Positions 38,125 through 47,900 of a DNA stretch of 64,000 nt are shown piece after piece. The stretch comes from Parapedobacter luteus. Lineage in GTDB: Bacteria > Bacteroidota > Bacteroidia > Sphingobacteriales > Sphingobacteriaceae. A model generated the notes under the pieces. The model had not been told where the DNA came from, searched no databases, and was given only the letters and a program-made list of their open reading frames with translations. Within the stretch, counting starts at the first letter, position 1. The number at the start of each line of letters is the position of its first letter. Both the position numbers and the translations under genes were made by a program. Location: the NCBI RefSeq assembly GCF_900168055.1, contig NZ_FUYS01000002.1:62888-126887 (forward strand), given 5' to 3'.

Positions 38125-40254
38125 TTAAGCAAGCGTTTTTAAGATCGTTTTCACGATTTCACCTTCTGTAAATGGTTTTTCTATGAAACCGTCGAACGAT
38201 GCTTCAGCAGGACTTTCTTCGGCATATTTCAAGGTGGACCTGTCGGCCGAGATGGCCAGTACGCGGATAGACCTGTAGCGGTCGTCGTTTCGGATTTTTT
38301 CCAGTAATTCGACCCCACTTATACCGGGCATATTAATGTCGGTAATGATCACATCGATAGGCTGTTCTTGCAGTAATGCTAATGCATCTTCTCCGTTATT
38401 GACGGTGTGAATGCTCCCGATCCCCTTGAAAAACTGTTTCATCAGCAGAATATTGATGGGATTGTCATCCACAACCAACAAACGCAGGTCGGCAGGCAAA
38501 TCAGACAGCTTGGTTTTTGGCTGTTCAAGTTTTTCGGTTTTGCTTTGAAAAAATGGAATGTCCGCGAAAAAGATAGACCCTTGCTCATGCTTGCTTTTCA
38601 ACCCGATTGTACCGCCCAGTTCTTCGACCATGATTTTGGTGATGTAGAGTCCCAGACCAATGCCGCCTGAGTTCGGGCTGGCTGTGAAGTATTTGCGAAA
38701 AACATGGCGCCGATCCTGCTCCTTGATGCCAATGCCGGTGTCTTCCACTTCGATGTGCAGCCAAGAATTACTGCCGGCTGGATTGGATACCGATGCACGG
38801 AAAATAATCTCACCTTTCTGCGTATACTTGATAGCGTTGCTTAAAAAATTCGAAGCGATTTGCCGGATTCTGAATTCGTTGCTTAGTATATTCAGTTGTT
38901 CGTTAATATTGATTTCGGTGCCTAAGCGCAGGTTTTTGAGTTCGGCTTGGTGTCGGTGAAGGGAGACGACTTCCTGAAACGACCTGTTCGGATCGAAGTA
39001 TTCCAATGCGATGTCGCCTTTGTTGGACGCCTCCAGTTTGCTTAAACTCAGAATATCGGTGATGTTATTGCTGACGATGTTGATGCTGTAATATGCGGAG
39101 TCGATGAGTTTTGCGTCGATATTGCCGGACGCTGTTCTGTTTTTAAACAGGTCAATGATGCCCAGGAGCGAGTTGAGCGGCGTACGGATCTCATGGCTGA
39201 TATTAGCCAATACACTGGTTTTCTCCTCGGCGAGCTTAGCAGCGTAGTCTTTTTCTTCCCGGAGCCTGCGTTCGTATGACGTTGCATAAACTTGATAATA
39301 ACCCAATGCGATGATCATCACAAACATCAGGATCAACGCAAAAATCAATTGCTTACCAAAACGTTCGACATTTTCTTTGTAAAGCGCGAAATCATGCTCT
39401 TCTGCCTGGCGCAGCACATAAATATTGAGCTCTTTAATCGCCTCCACGTTTTCTTTAAGTCCGTTTAATAGATTAAGATTGGTGGTGACCAGCTGCCGTT
39501 CTTTCTTTTGAAGCTGCACGAACGTATTTCGCAGCTCGTTGAAATTATGGTTATACAACTGGGTGATGTCTTGCTGCGCGGCTGATAGGTTTTGCTTGAG
39601 TAGGGTCACGCGCTCGATGTCGAGTTGGTGCTGCTCGTTGGCTATTACAATCGTATCGTCCTTCGTGTTGAAAATCCGCTGGAGCAACCCGGGCCGTTTC
39701 CGTACGATGGTGTCGACTTTTTGTTTGTTTGTGGAGTCGATCAGCACCTGATTGACAATGGACTCCATTTTTCGTGGACTAACCCGCTTTTGGCGAACCG
39801 AGGTGTTCAGCAAATAGAGGGAATCACTGGTATGCAACACCAAATGGTCCAGCCGCTTTTTGAGCGTAGCGAATTCCATTGCGATTTGTTGTTGTGCCGT
39901 TATTTTCAAAGCAGGATTGTTCGCCGAGGTGTCGCCGACGGGAAGGGACGCCAGCGAATCGATGAAGCTCTTGAGCAGGTTGATTTTTTCAAGGTATGCA
40001 TGGTAGCTGCTGTCAGCAAAGTCCAGCGTATAAAGGCGAAAGGTGTTTTCGACTTCACTATACGTCGAAAACAGGTAGTTGAGGTTTTCCAAGCCCATTT
40101 GGCGAATCTCATATGCGTTGGTCAACCGCTTTTCAAGTGTCCGGTATTGCCGATACTGATAAATAAAGACGGCTCCGATAAACAGAAAAAGGGTAATAAA
40201 ACAACACAACAATACGATTCTTACCGCAGGCGTTTTTTTTGTGTTTTCTTTCAT
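38125..40254 (-). CDS. Hybrid sensor histidine kinase/response regulator
   Basis: From the ATG at 40254 the protein has 709 residues. Two membrane helices (about 12-35 and 305-327) flank a helical periplasmic sensor of about 270 residues without recognisable ligand motif. The HisKA domain follows with the H-box ANISHEIRTPLNSLL, then the ATPase domain with N-box (SNFLSNAIKYTQ), DTGIGI and GIGLGLY. A receiver domain follows with phospho-acceptor Asp in VIITDINMPG and K in FIEKPF. No output regulator is encoded nearby, so its partner is unknown. An upstream TTG would overlap less conserved sequence. Confidence 0.95.
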   Translation of the reverse strand: MKENTKKTPAVRIVLLCCFITLFLFIGAVFIYQYRQYRTLEKRLTNAYEIRQMGLENLNYLFSTYSEVENTFRLYTLDFADSSYHAYLEKINLLKSFIDSLASLPVGDTSANNPALKITAQQQIAMEFATLKKRLDHLVLHTSDSLYLLNTSVRQKRVSPRKMESIVNQVLIDSTNKQKVDTIVRKRPGLLQRIFNTKDDTIVIANEQHQLDIERVTLLKQNLSAAQQDITQLYNHNFNELRNTFVQLQKKERQLVTTNLNLLNGLKENVEAIKELNIYVLRQAEEHDFALYKENVERFGKQLIFALILMFVMIIALGYYQVYATSYERRLREEKDYAAKLAEEKTSVLANISHEIRTPLNSLLGIIDLFKNRTASGNIDAKLIDSAYYSINIVSNNITDILSLSKLEASNKGDIALEYFDPNRSFQEVVSLHRHQAELKNLRLGTEININEQLNILSNEFRIRQIASNFLSNAIKYTQKGEIIFRASVSNPAGSNSWLHIEVEDTGIGIKEQDRRHVFRKYFTASPNSGGIGLGLYITKIMVEELGGTIGLKSKHEQGSIFFADIPFFQSKTEKLEQPKTKLSDLPADLRLLVVDDNPINILLMKQFFKGIGSIHTVNNGEDALALLQEQPIDVIITDINMPGISGVELLEKIRNDDRYRSIRVLAISADRSTLKYAEESPAEASFDGFIEKPFTEGEIVKTILKTLA

Positions 40255-40355
40255 GGTCAATTGGCAGAGGTGCAACAGGCACGGCCATATGGCAGCTTAT
40301 CCGATAAAAGTGTGCCAGAGTTCATTCAGCGGAAAAAAAATTAATCGGTTCGTTC

Positions 40356-41351
40356 TTATTTTGTCGTGCGTACAGCGTCCGTAACGGCGTCGTTGGATTT
40401 GAATGTGTTGAATCTACGGGGACGTACAATCTTGATGCTTTGCTTCGAAAGGGCTATGCTGGCGTTTAATTCAAAGCCTACCAGTAAAATCAGCGAGTTG
40501 AGATAAAGCCAGATCATGATGACAATCAAGGTGCCGATGGAGCCGTAAAGTTTGTTGTATGCGTTAAAGTTGTTGATGTAAAATGCAAATCCCGAAAATG
40601 TCAATATGGCAAGAATGGTCGCCAGCATGGCACCGGGGCTAAAAAGTTTCCACTTCCTTGACGATGCCGGGCCGAACTTATACAGCACACTTACCGTAAA
40701 AAAATAGATGCCAAAGAGAATCAGCCACCGGGATGCCGTAATGACGAAGCCCCAGAACGCCGCGTTGAATTCGAGGTTTTTCCGCAAATAACCGATGACA
40801 TAACCGGCGGCGGTAAAGACGGTCATCCCTACTGTGAGCGCGATGATGATCATCAAGGTCAGGCCTATAGCGACTAACCGGTGATGGCCCCAGCTCCGGC
40901 TTTCGATAAGTAACGATGATTTGTTGAATGCCAGCATCAGTGAACTGACGCCATTCGTTGCAAAGAAGGTTGCTAAGATAAAACCAACGGAGAGCAAGCC
41001 GCTGTTTTGGTTCTTCACGATGTCTTCCAACGTAGATTCCACCGTAAGAAAGGCGTTTTCGGGCATGACCACCTCCATGAAGTCAAGCAATTGCTGCTGA
41101 AAATTGTTTATGGGAATATAAGGAATCAACGTAAATAAAAAAATAATGCCCGGGAAAATAGCCAGCATGAAGTTGTAAGCCAAGGAGGAAGCTTTATTGA
41201 GAATGGATTCACGCGCTATTTCCTGAAAAAAAAACGTAGCGACCGTATATAGGGGCAGCGATCCAAATCCGGGAAGCACAACCACTTTGGTCCATTCTAC
41301 AAAATGGCTGTAGGGTTTGAATTTCAGTAGTATACGGTGTGCCCAGCTCAT
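40356..41351 (-). CDS. YihY/virulence factor BrkB family membrane protein
   Basis: The 331-residue protein has six or so membrane helices. The family pattern is present: SILNKASSLAYNFMLAIFPGIIFLFTLIPYIP, then NGVSSLMLAFNKS and a C-terminal YGSIGTLIVIMIWLYLNSLILLVGFELNA. The function of the family is unproven (once misnamed ribonuclease BN). It follows the thioesterase gene by 2 bp on the same strand and belongs to the PASTA-mltG-thioesterase-yihY cluster. Confidence 0.92.
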   Translation of the reverse strand: MSWAHRILLKFKPYSHFVEWTKVVVLPGFGSLPLYTVATFFFQEIARESILNKASSLAYNFMLAIFPGIIFLFTLIPYIPINNFQQQLLDFMEVVMPENAFLTVESTLEDIVKNQNSGLLSVGFILATFFATNGVSSLMLAFNKSSLLIESRSWGHHRLVAIGLTLMIIIALTVGMTVFTAAGYVIGYLRKNLEFNAAFWGFVITASRWLILFGIYFFTVSVLYKFGPASSRKWKLFSPGAMLATILAILTFSGFAFYINNFNAYNKLYGSIGTLIVIMIWLYLNSLILLVGFELNASIALSKQSIKIVRPRRFNTFKSNDAVTDAVRTTK

Positions 41352-41353
41352 CG

Positions 41354-41761
41354 TTATGGGAAGTAGCGTTGCAAGTGGTCCAGAAATTCAGGGGGTGCCA
41401 TGCATGGCTTGTTGCGCTTGATGTTGACGAATACCAAGGTGGTTGTCCCTGTATTAAGTAACTCGCCTTCTGAATTAAACAGCTCATAGTCAAACCGGAT
41501 TTTGATTGCCGGCTTTTCTTTTAAAGAAACCCGTACCGTAAGTTCTTCATCATATCTGGCCGGTTTTATAAAACGGGAGTGCAGCTCCAATACCGGAAGC
41601 ATGATGCCGCTGTCTTCCAGTGCTTTGTATGAGAATCCCAGGCTGCGGAAAAGTTCCACGCGCCCTACCTCGTAGAATGTGGCGTAATTGCCGTAATAGA
41701 CGTATCCCATCTGGTCGGTTTCCGCATAGCGAACTCTTACTTTCGTTTCAAACGTGTACAT
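41354..41761 (-). CDS. Acyl-CoA thioesterase, YbgC/4-hydroxybenzoyl-CoA type hotdog fold
   Basis: The 135-residue protein shows the hotdog signature VRYAETDQMGYVYYGNYATFYEVGRVEL, with the catalytic Asp (about D16). It hydrolyses acyl-CoA esters in the cytosol. Its ATG overlaps the mltG stop as TGATG, so translation is probably coupled. Confidence 0.93.
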   Translation of the reverse strand: MYTFETKVRVRYAETDQMGYVYYGNYATFYEVGRVELFRSLGFSYKALEDSGIMLPVLELHSRFIKPARYDEELTVRVSLKEKPAIKIRFDYELFNSEGELLNTGTTTLVFVNIKRNKPCMAPPEFLDHLQRYFP

Positions 41762-42807
41762 CAGCGCATGATATTTCGTTCGTTCAATGCTTGTTGGAAT
41801 TTGCGCGCGTTCCTGCTATGTTCAGCCTGTGACACGGCAAAATTGTGGTACCCCGAGAAATCCTCTTTGGCAACCATATACAGGTAGTCGTGCTGTTGGT
41901 AGTTCAGCACAGCATCAATCGCCGCGATACTGGGCATCATAATGGGTCCGGGAGGCAGGCCACGGTACAAGTACGTGTTGTACGGCGAGTCTGTGCGGAG
42001 ATGCCTGTATAACACTCTGCGGATGGTAAAATCTTGATTGGCAAAGATAACCGTGGGGTCGGCCTGTAGCAACATACCTTTTCGCAGGCGGTTGAGGTAA
42101 AGTCCAGCAATGGTAGGCATTTCATCGGTATGCAAAGCTTCACCTTTGACGATGGACGCCAGTACGCTGACTTCTTGGGGCGTGAGGTTGAGTTTTTCCG
42201 CTTTTGCCCTACGCGCAGGGTTCCAGAATTTCTGGTATTCTTCATGCATGCGTTCCACAAAACGCGTTGCGGAGGTATTCCAGTACAGCTCGTATGTATT
42301 AGGGATGAACATGCTAAAGAAGTTTTCGCGGTTGAACCCGTATCGCGTAGCGAGGCTATCGTTGTTTAACAGGTCAATAAAGGCGATGGAATCCGGTTCA
42401 AGATGGTTGGCCAGTACGGCGGCGAAGTTTTCCTTGAGCCGGATGTTTTCAAATCGGAGCTTGACGGGTTCTTGGAAGCCTCCGCCTAATTTATTGATTA
42501 GCGTGCGGTTGTTCATGCCCGGCTCCAGTTTGTACTTCCCCGGTTTGATACGGTCAGGGTATTCCATCTTGTTGGCGGCCCAGCGGAATGAAGCGGTATC
42601 GTCGACGATATGCAGTTCTCCGATGCTGGTCATGACATCCTCAAAATCCCAATGCGTATAAACATACAAGTATTCGGTTTCGGCAGTGACATTCGGGGCA
42701 AAAAAACCTTTGTAAAATCGATAAGCGAAGATGATTCCGATGATTGCCGCCACGCTGGCAATCACGAGCAGTAGCCTAAAAAGCCCTTTCTTTTTTGTTT
42801 TTTCCAT
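41761..42807 (-). CDS. mltG: Endolytic transglycosylase MltG
   Basis: The 348-residue protein has an N-terminal membrane anchor (about residues 10-30) and a LysM-like region. The YceG/MltG domain has FIPNTYELYWNTS, VSVLASIVKGEALHTDEMPTIAGLYLNRL (family position of the catalytic Glu in ASIVxxE) and LQADPTVIFA, ending with YRGLPPGPIMMPS. It cuts nascent glycan strands at the inner membrane and so sets their length. Downstream of the PASTA gene and coupled to the thioesterase. Confidence 0.95.
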   Translation of the reverse strand: MEKTKKKGLFRLLLVIASVAAIIGIIFAYRFYKGFFAPNVTAETEYLYVYTHWDFEDVMTSIGELHIVDDTASFRWAANKMEYPDRIKPGKYKLEPGMNNRTLINKLGGGFQEPVKLRFENIRLKENFAAVLANHLEPDSIAFIDLLNNDSLATRYGFNRENFFSMFIPNTYELYWNTSATRFVERMHEEYQKFWNPARRAKAEKLNLTPQEVSVLASIVKGEALHTDEMPTIAGLYLNRLRKGMLLQADPTVIFANQDFTIRRVLYRHLRTDSPYNTYLYRGLPPGPIMMPSIAAIDAVLNYQQHDYLYMVAKEDFSGYHNFAVSQAEHSRNARKFQQALNERNIMR

Positions 42808-42828
42808 ATGTATTGTTCCTCAACGTAC

Positions 42829-42852
42829 CATCACCGACCACCTATCACTGAT
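42829..42852. repeat. Short degenerate 7-bp repeat before mltG
   Basis: CATCACC GACCACC TATCACT GATT runs in a 7-bp phase with the pattern nAYCACY. It is similar in style to the longer 7-bp tract at 44861. Confidence 0.4.
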
Positions 42853-43603
42853 TCGCCAATGCGATGTTTACTGGTGTCCCAATGCTTACCATCGGATCAT
42901 CCGGTGCTGGCGTTTGGGTGATGACCACAGCAGTGAGGCTATCGGTCACCATGCCCATATAGTTGACCGTGCCTAACGTCAGCGATGCGCCTTGCAGTGC
43001 AAACTGTACTTCGGCCAACGTGAGGCCGGTGAGGTCCGGTACTTGCACCTCATTGGCACCCCGTCCGTCGCCCAAGACCAAATCGATGGTCGATCCCTTC
43101 GGCACGGGGCGCCCGGCATTGAGCCGTTCGCCACCGAACTTGACATCGAGCACGACGTCACGCGCGATATCGGGAATATACGTCGTATCTCCCAGTTTCA
43201 GTCCATAGCTATTCAATACGGCCCGCGCTTCCACAAACGTTTTTTCTACGAGGTCCGGAAAAGCCACTTCCGGCGCCGTACGCGTAATGATGGTTAGGTA
43301 AAGGGTCCGGTTTTTCTTTACCTTCGTATTGGGATCTGGATCCTGTTCAATCACCAAGCCGGGTTTTGCATCTACTTGATACACCGAGTCCAGATCGTAT
43401 TCAAACCCTTGCGACTGCAATTTTTTTACGGCATCATCTATCAGTAACCCTTTGAGTTCGGGGACCGCCACGGACTCGCTGTGGCGCGTGTATTGGCGAA
43501 GGCTGAAAACGATGATTAGAAAAAAGACGGTCAGCCCGATAAGTGCACCTATAAGGTTTTTTCTAAATGTGTCTGTTCTTAGGTACTGAAAAAATTTTAC
43601 CAT
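42845..43603 (-). CDS. PASTA domain-containing membrane protein
   Basis: From the ATG at 43603 the protein has 252 residues; earlier in-frame starts would add a non-family stretch. One membrane helix (about residues 18-38) is followed by three PASTA repeats (VAVPELKGLLIDDAVKKLQ; VAFPDLVEKTFVEARAVL; VQVPDLTGLTLAEVQFAL). PASTA repeats bind peptidoglycan precursors or muropeptides. No kinase domain is attached, unlike Firmicutes PASTA proteins. First gene of the cell-wall cluster, divergent from ddl. Confidence 0.93.
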   Translation of the reverse strand: MVKFFQYLRTDTFRKNLIGALIGLTVFFLIIVFSLRQYTRHSESVAVPELKGLLIDDAVKKLQSQGFEYDLDSVYQVDAKPGLVIEQDPDPNTKVKKNRTLYLTIITRTAPEVAFPDLVEKTFVEARAVLNSYGLKLGDTTYIPDIARDVVLDVKFGGERLNAGRPVPKGSTIDLVLGDGRGANEVQVPDLTGLTLAEVQFALQGASLTLGTVNYMGMVTDSLTAVVITQTPAPDDPMVSIGTPVNIALANQ

Positions 43604-43706
43604 GTTGTCATCTGTCGTATCGGTGTTGAATGCCCTGTTTATTAGGTGGCTCCGCAATATTAGCGCCACACTTTGCATCCTGTCAATCAAAATCGGATAT
43701 GCCGGA

Positions 43707-43738
43707 CAAACTTAGCCAAACTTGCTTTCATATGCAAG
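43707..43738 (-). promoter_or_regulatory. Promoter of the PASTA-mltG cluster
   Basis: On the minus strand CTTG (43738-43735) and TAAGTTTG (43714-43707) are separated by 20 bp, matching the Bacteroidota -33/-7 pattern. The leader would be about 100 nt. Confidence 0.55.
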
Positions 43739-43843
43739 AGAGGTGGCGCGGCGATGCGGGCCTACGGTGAAATCGTGAACGGCCTCATCCGAAACTTATC
43801 ATGCACCGCGAAGCATCCGGTAAAAAAAGTGCCCGATTTTAAC

Positions 43844-43851
43844 TAAGTTTG
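43844..43851 (+). promoter_or_regulatory. -7 box of ddl close to the start codon
   Basis: TAAGTTTG at 43844-43851 ends 6 nt before the ddl ATG (43858). Transcription would then begin at or near the start codon, giving a leaderless or nearly leaderless mRNA. Confidence 0.45.
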
Positions 43852-43857
43852 CTGCAT

Positions 43858-44865
43858 ATGAAACTGAAAATTGCATTGGTTACTGGGGGATATACAGCGG
43901 AGGCTGAGATTTCGCTGAAGAGCTCGGAATTTGTTTACCAGCAACTTGATAAGTCCAAATACGATGTATATTTGATCACCATCACGGCCACCAGCTGGTT
44001 TTTCGTGGCTGATAATGGCGTGAAACACGCGATTAACCGGGAAGATTTTACATTACCGATGGACGGAAATGTCGTCCGTTTTGACCTGGCCTTTATCATG
44101 GTGCACGGCTCCCCGGGGGAGGATGGCCGGCTGCAAGGCTATTTTGATATGATAGGTCTGCCTTACACCTCGTGCGATGCGCTTACTTCGGCGCTGACGA
44201 TGAACAAGGCGTATACCAAAGCGGTATTGGCGGGCATACCAGACTTGTATCTGGCTAAGTCGGTACAGCTATTCGAGTCACAGCGGGGAGAGGCAGCAGA
44301 TATCGTCTTTCGGGAGTTGGCATTGCCCTGTTTCGTAAAGCCGAATGGCGGCGGAAGCAGCATTGGGATGACCAAAGTGAAAGCCGAAACCGAACTGGCC
44401 GAAGCGATTGAAAAGGCATTCAATGCAGCCAATACTGGCAGGCAAGTGATTGTGGAAGCGTTTGTGGAAGGGAGGGAATTTTCGGTAGGCATTTACCGGC
44501 GTGCGGACGGGTTGTTTGTGTTACCGGCGACGGAGGTCATCACGGAGCGCGAGTTTTTTGATTTCGAGGCCAAATATGTGGCAGGTTTGACGCAGGAAAT
44601 TACCCCGGCAGCCCTTTCTGCCGAACAGCGGGACCGTATCGAGCGGCTGGTGAAGGCTATTTATATCCGGCTGAACTGCCGGGGCATGGTCCGCGTCGAT
44701 TTTTTCCTCGAAAAAGACACTGAGCGTTTCTTTTTCATTGAGATCAATACCGTGCCGGGGCAGACGGCTCAAAGCTTCATCCCCCAGCAGGTTCGTGCGG
44801 CAGGAATGACCGAAACCGAATTTTATGGCGAATTGATTGAGCAGGCATTGACTGCAGTTCGGTGA
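43858..44865 (+). CDS. ddl: D-alanine--D-alanine ligase
   Basis: The 335-residue protein has the Ddl pattern: IALVTGGYTAEAEISLKS, FIMVHGSPGEDGRLQGYFDMIGLPYTS, the ATP-grasp segment CFVKPNGGGSSIGMTKV and the C-terminal RVDFFL...FFIEINTVPGQT (metal-binding Glu and Asn). It makes D-Ala-D-Ala for peptidoglycan in the cytosol. It is divergent from the PASTA-mltG cluster, so cell-wall genes lie on both sides. The Bacteroidota subtype is known to be single-domain linked like this. Confidence 0.96.
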   Translation: MKLKIALVTGGYTAEAEISLKSSEFVYQQLDKSKYDVYLITITATSWFFVADNGVKHAINREDFTLPMDGNVVRFDLAFIMVHGSPGEDGRLQGYFDMIGLPYTSCDALTSALTMNKAYTKAVLAGIPDLYLAKSVQLFESQRGEAADIVFRELALPCFVKPNGGGSSIGMTKVKAETELAEAIEKAFNAANTGRQVIVEAFVEGREFSVGIYRRADGLFVLPATEVITEREFFDFEAKYVAGLTQEITPAALSAEQRDRIERLVKAIYIRLNCRGMVRVDFFLEKDTERFFFIEINTVPGQTAQSFIPQQVRAAGMTETEFYGELIEQALTAVR

Positions 44866-44916
44866 TCGGCGGACAGCGATCAGCGGCCACCGGCCACCGT
44901 TCACTGACCGCCGTCC
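44861..44916. repeat. Degenerate 7-bp tandem repeat at the ddl stop codon
   Basis: Eight successive 7-mers (GGTGATC GGCGGAC, AGCGATC AGCGGCC, ACCGGCC ACCGTTC, ACTGACC GCCGTCC) share G at position 4 and C at position 7. The first unit includes the ddl TGA. It fills the 35-bp gap to the macroglobulin gene. Confidence 0.55.
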
Positions 44917-47900
44917 ACAACTTCTACCCAGTTTCCGGGGACGATGGCCTGAATCCGGTCGTCATACATCGCCTCGGCGCTTACTGCTGGCAGGAAATAA
45001 CGGCCTGCATAGGAGGCGTTAAGTAATACGCGGTACGTCAGCGTTTCGCCCTGCCTGATGTTGAAATGTGTAAGCACACGATCGTCACGGATGTCCTTGA
45101 ACGCAGCGGGGGAGGAGCGCAACGCCGACTCCGTGTCGTTTAGCCGGGTGTTGATGATTTCCCAGCCCGACGGAAAAATCTGCGCGAGTGCCATATGTTC
45201 ATATGTGCCCATGTTTCCGATATTTTTAAGGGTCACTTCGGCGATAAAATCCGTGCCCTGCATGAGTCTTGCCGGATGGATGACTTCCCCCTTGTTGTCG
45301 GTATAACGCACGTCCATCGCCAGCAAACCTTCATGATTGGCCACGGGCGGGTTTTCGCCTGCAGGCACTTGGCCTTCGCGTACAACGCGGATATACAATT
45401 TGCGGTTGCTGTCATTTTGGATGCGCAATTGATTAATAGGCGTCTTCATGTCCAACGTGATGCGGTGCAGGTAGGTGGCCATCTTGACGGTATTGGACTT
45501 GCCATTAAGTGTATAGGAAAAAGGGGTGCCTTGTTGGGGGGCGCCGCTAAATTTGCCGATGGCAAGCAAGGCATAAGCCGTGGTTTGCGTGCTATACCAG
45601 TTGTCGTCTCCCAGCTTAGCGGCTACTGCGGTCAGTACGCGTTCAGCTTCCTCACGCCGCCCCACCAATGCCAGCGTTTCGAGTATCATCGCACGATCGC
45701 GCAGCGCCGATCCGAAGGTACGTCCGGCTTGGCCATAAGGTTTGCCATCGGTCGGCTTGTTCTTGACCAATTGATTGGCGATGATGCCCTGGCCCGCCAG
45801 TTGGTAAGCGGCCGCAAGGCGCCATGCTGCCTCGTCAGACAGGTATTGAAATTCTTTCAGCCGGTTCATCGCACCAATTTCTGGCGCTTTGGCTAAGGCC
45901 AGCAAATACAGCCTGTAAGCCTGTACAAGATCGCCCCCGCGCCAATTGTATTGATTGGGCGTCCAGTTTTGTGCCATGTTTCGCTGGTAGCGCAACCACC
46001 CGTCTAAAAAGCCGGCGGGCAGGGCAAACCCTTTGGCCTGCGCTTCAAGCAGGAAATGGCCTGCGTAATTGGTGCTCCATTCATCGGCGTCATTGGCGCC
46101 CGGCCAGTATCCCAGTCCGCCATTGGGCAACTGATAATTGCGGAGCCGATTGATTCCCGCCTTGACGTTTCGGTCAATAGCAGTCTTGTCCGTTCCGCTG
46201 AGTTCGACAAGCCGATCGAGCACCAACTGGGGGAAAACGCTTGAGGTGACCTGCTCCACACATCCATAGGGATAGCGGATGAGGTAGTTGAGCCGTTTGC
46301 TGAGGTTGATGGGAGGCAGGGAAGATACCTCCACCATCGCGCTATTGCGGTTGCCCGGCCCGAGCGGCGTAATATCCCGTTGCCACGAAGCACCGCCGTT
46401 GACTTCGGCTTTATCCACCGAGGTAACAAAGGGGTTGGGATTGCGGATATCGATTTCCACTTCGTATACGGCCGTTTCATTACCGCTGCTCGCCACGGCC
46501 CGGAGCTTGCCCACTCCGGTATGATTTCCCGCGGTGACCGTTGCATATGCCATTTGTTCGCCCTGCTCGGCAAATGCGAGCGTTTGCCTTCCTTGCTGTA
46601 CGGACAATCCGCCGGATGCGGTCACTTCAAGGTTTACCTGTTTGACGTGGTTTTCCATGGCAAAGACCGTAAGGGGGAGCCTGAAGGATTCCCCGGGGCC
46701 AATAACTCTCGGCAGGGTAGCCAACAGCATCAGGGGCTTTTTGACGGCTACTGCCTTTTCGGCAAATCCGTATGCCCCGTCCTGTCCGGCGACCACCATG
46801 GCGCGTACCGACCCGACATATGGGGGCAATGTAAAGGTGTGGGTGTTTTTGCCGCCCTTACGCAGCGTGAACGGCCCCAGGAACTTGACCACAGGCTGAA
46901 AGCGGTTCGCTTTAGCGGGATTTACGTTGCGGTCGATTTCACCGTCGCCACCGATACTGAGGATACGCTCCAGGTCGCCGCCCCACGCCCCGAGCACTTG
47001 ATCAAAAAGATCCCATGATTTGACGCCCAATGCTTCGCGCGCGTAGAAGCTGGCGTGTGGGTCGGGCGTCTTAAAGCGGGTCAGGTCAAGCAGTCCCTCA
47101 TCGACCAGGGCTACCGTATAGGTCATGGCCTTGCCCGAAGCTTCGGAAACCGTGATGCTGGATTTTGTCTCAGGACGTAGCGTTTTGGCCAACGTTATGG
47201 CGGGCTTGAGGACGGTTTGCGGATTTTCAACGTTCAGCGGGATAACGCCGTACATGCGGATGGGAAGGTCGTTGGCCGTTTGCGCGTGCGGTTGCAGCAG
47301 GGTGACATTTGCAAATACGTTAGGGGCCATCGCCGCCGTTGCTTTAAACTTATAAACGGTCTGCCCCTGCTCGGTGGTTATCCACTCACGTTGGAGTACG
47401 CGGCTGCCGCTCTCAACAGAGATGAGGCCTCGTCCGCCCGCCGAGGACGGGATGGTCAGCGTAATCTCATCGCCCGCACGATAGGTTTGCTTGTCGGCAG
47501 TAAACGACAGCATGGCTGCTTCAGTAGGATTATTTTGCTGTTCGCGCTGTGCCCAGCCGGGCCAGTCGATATACAAGGTCTTTCCGGCAGCATGGCCACT
47601 GGAAAGATCAACCACCCGAATGAGGTAACGGCCCCAATCGGGATAATTTATGCGGATATTCCACTTGCCGCTGCCATTGTTGAGTGTGATGGTCTCTTTT
47701 TTGAGTAGTTGGTTATACCGGTCTTGCGTGAAGTTGCCGAAATATTCTCCCTCCTGGTTCCACCACCATCGCCAGCGGATTTTGTAAAGTTCGAGCTGAA
47801 CGCGGCGGCTGCCGGCGATTTTTTTGCCATTGGCATCTACATCCACGATTTCCACTTCATGGTCCTGGTCGGTCAGCAACATGCCCGACAGGCGGTCGCC

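Noticed and set aside
42838-42852. Overlap of the 7-bp repeat with the PASTA gene end as a sign of a truncated PASTA protein
   Set aside because: The third PASTA repeat is complete before the stop codon, so the protein appears full-length.
46004-47708. Long open frames on both strands inside the macroglobulin gene (for example 189 and 212 codons)
   Set aside because: They are shadows in other frames of a gene with continuous family similarity; none resembles a known protein.
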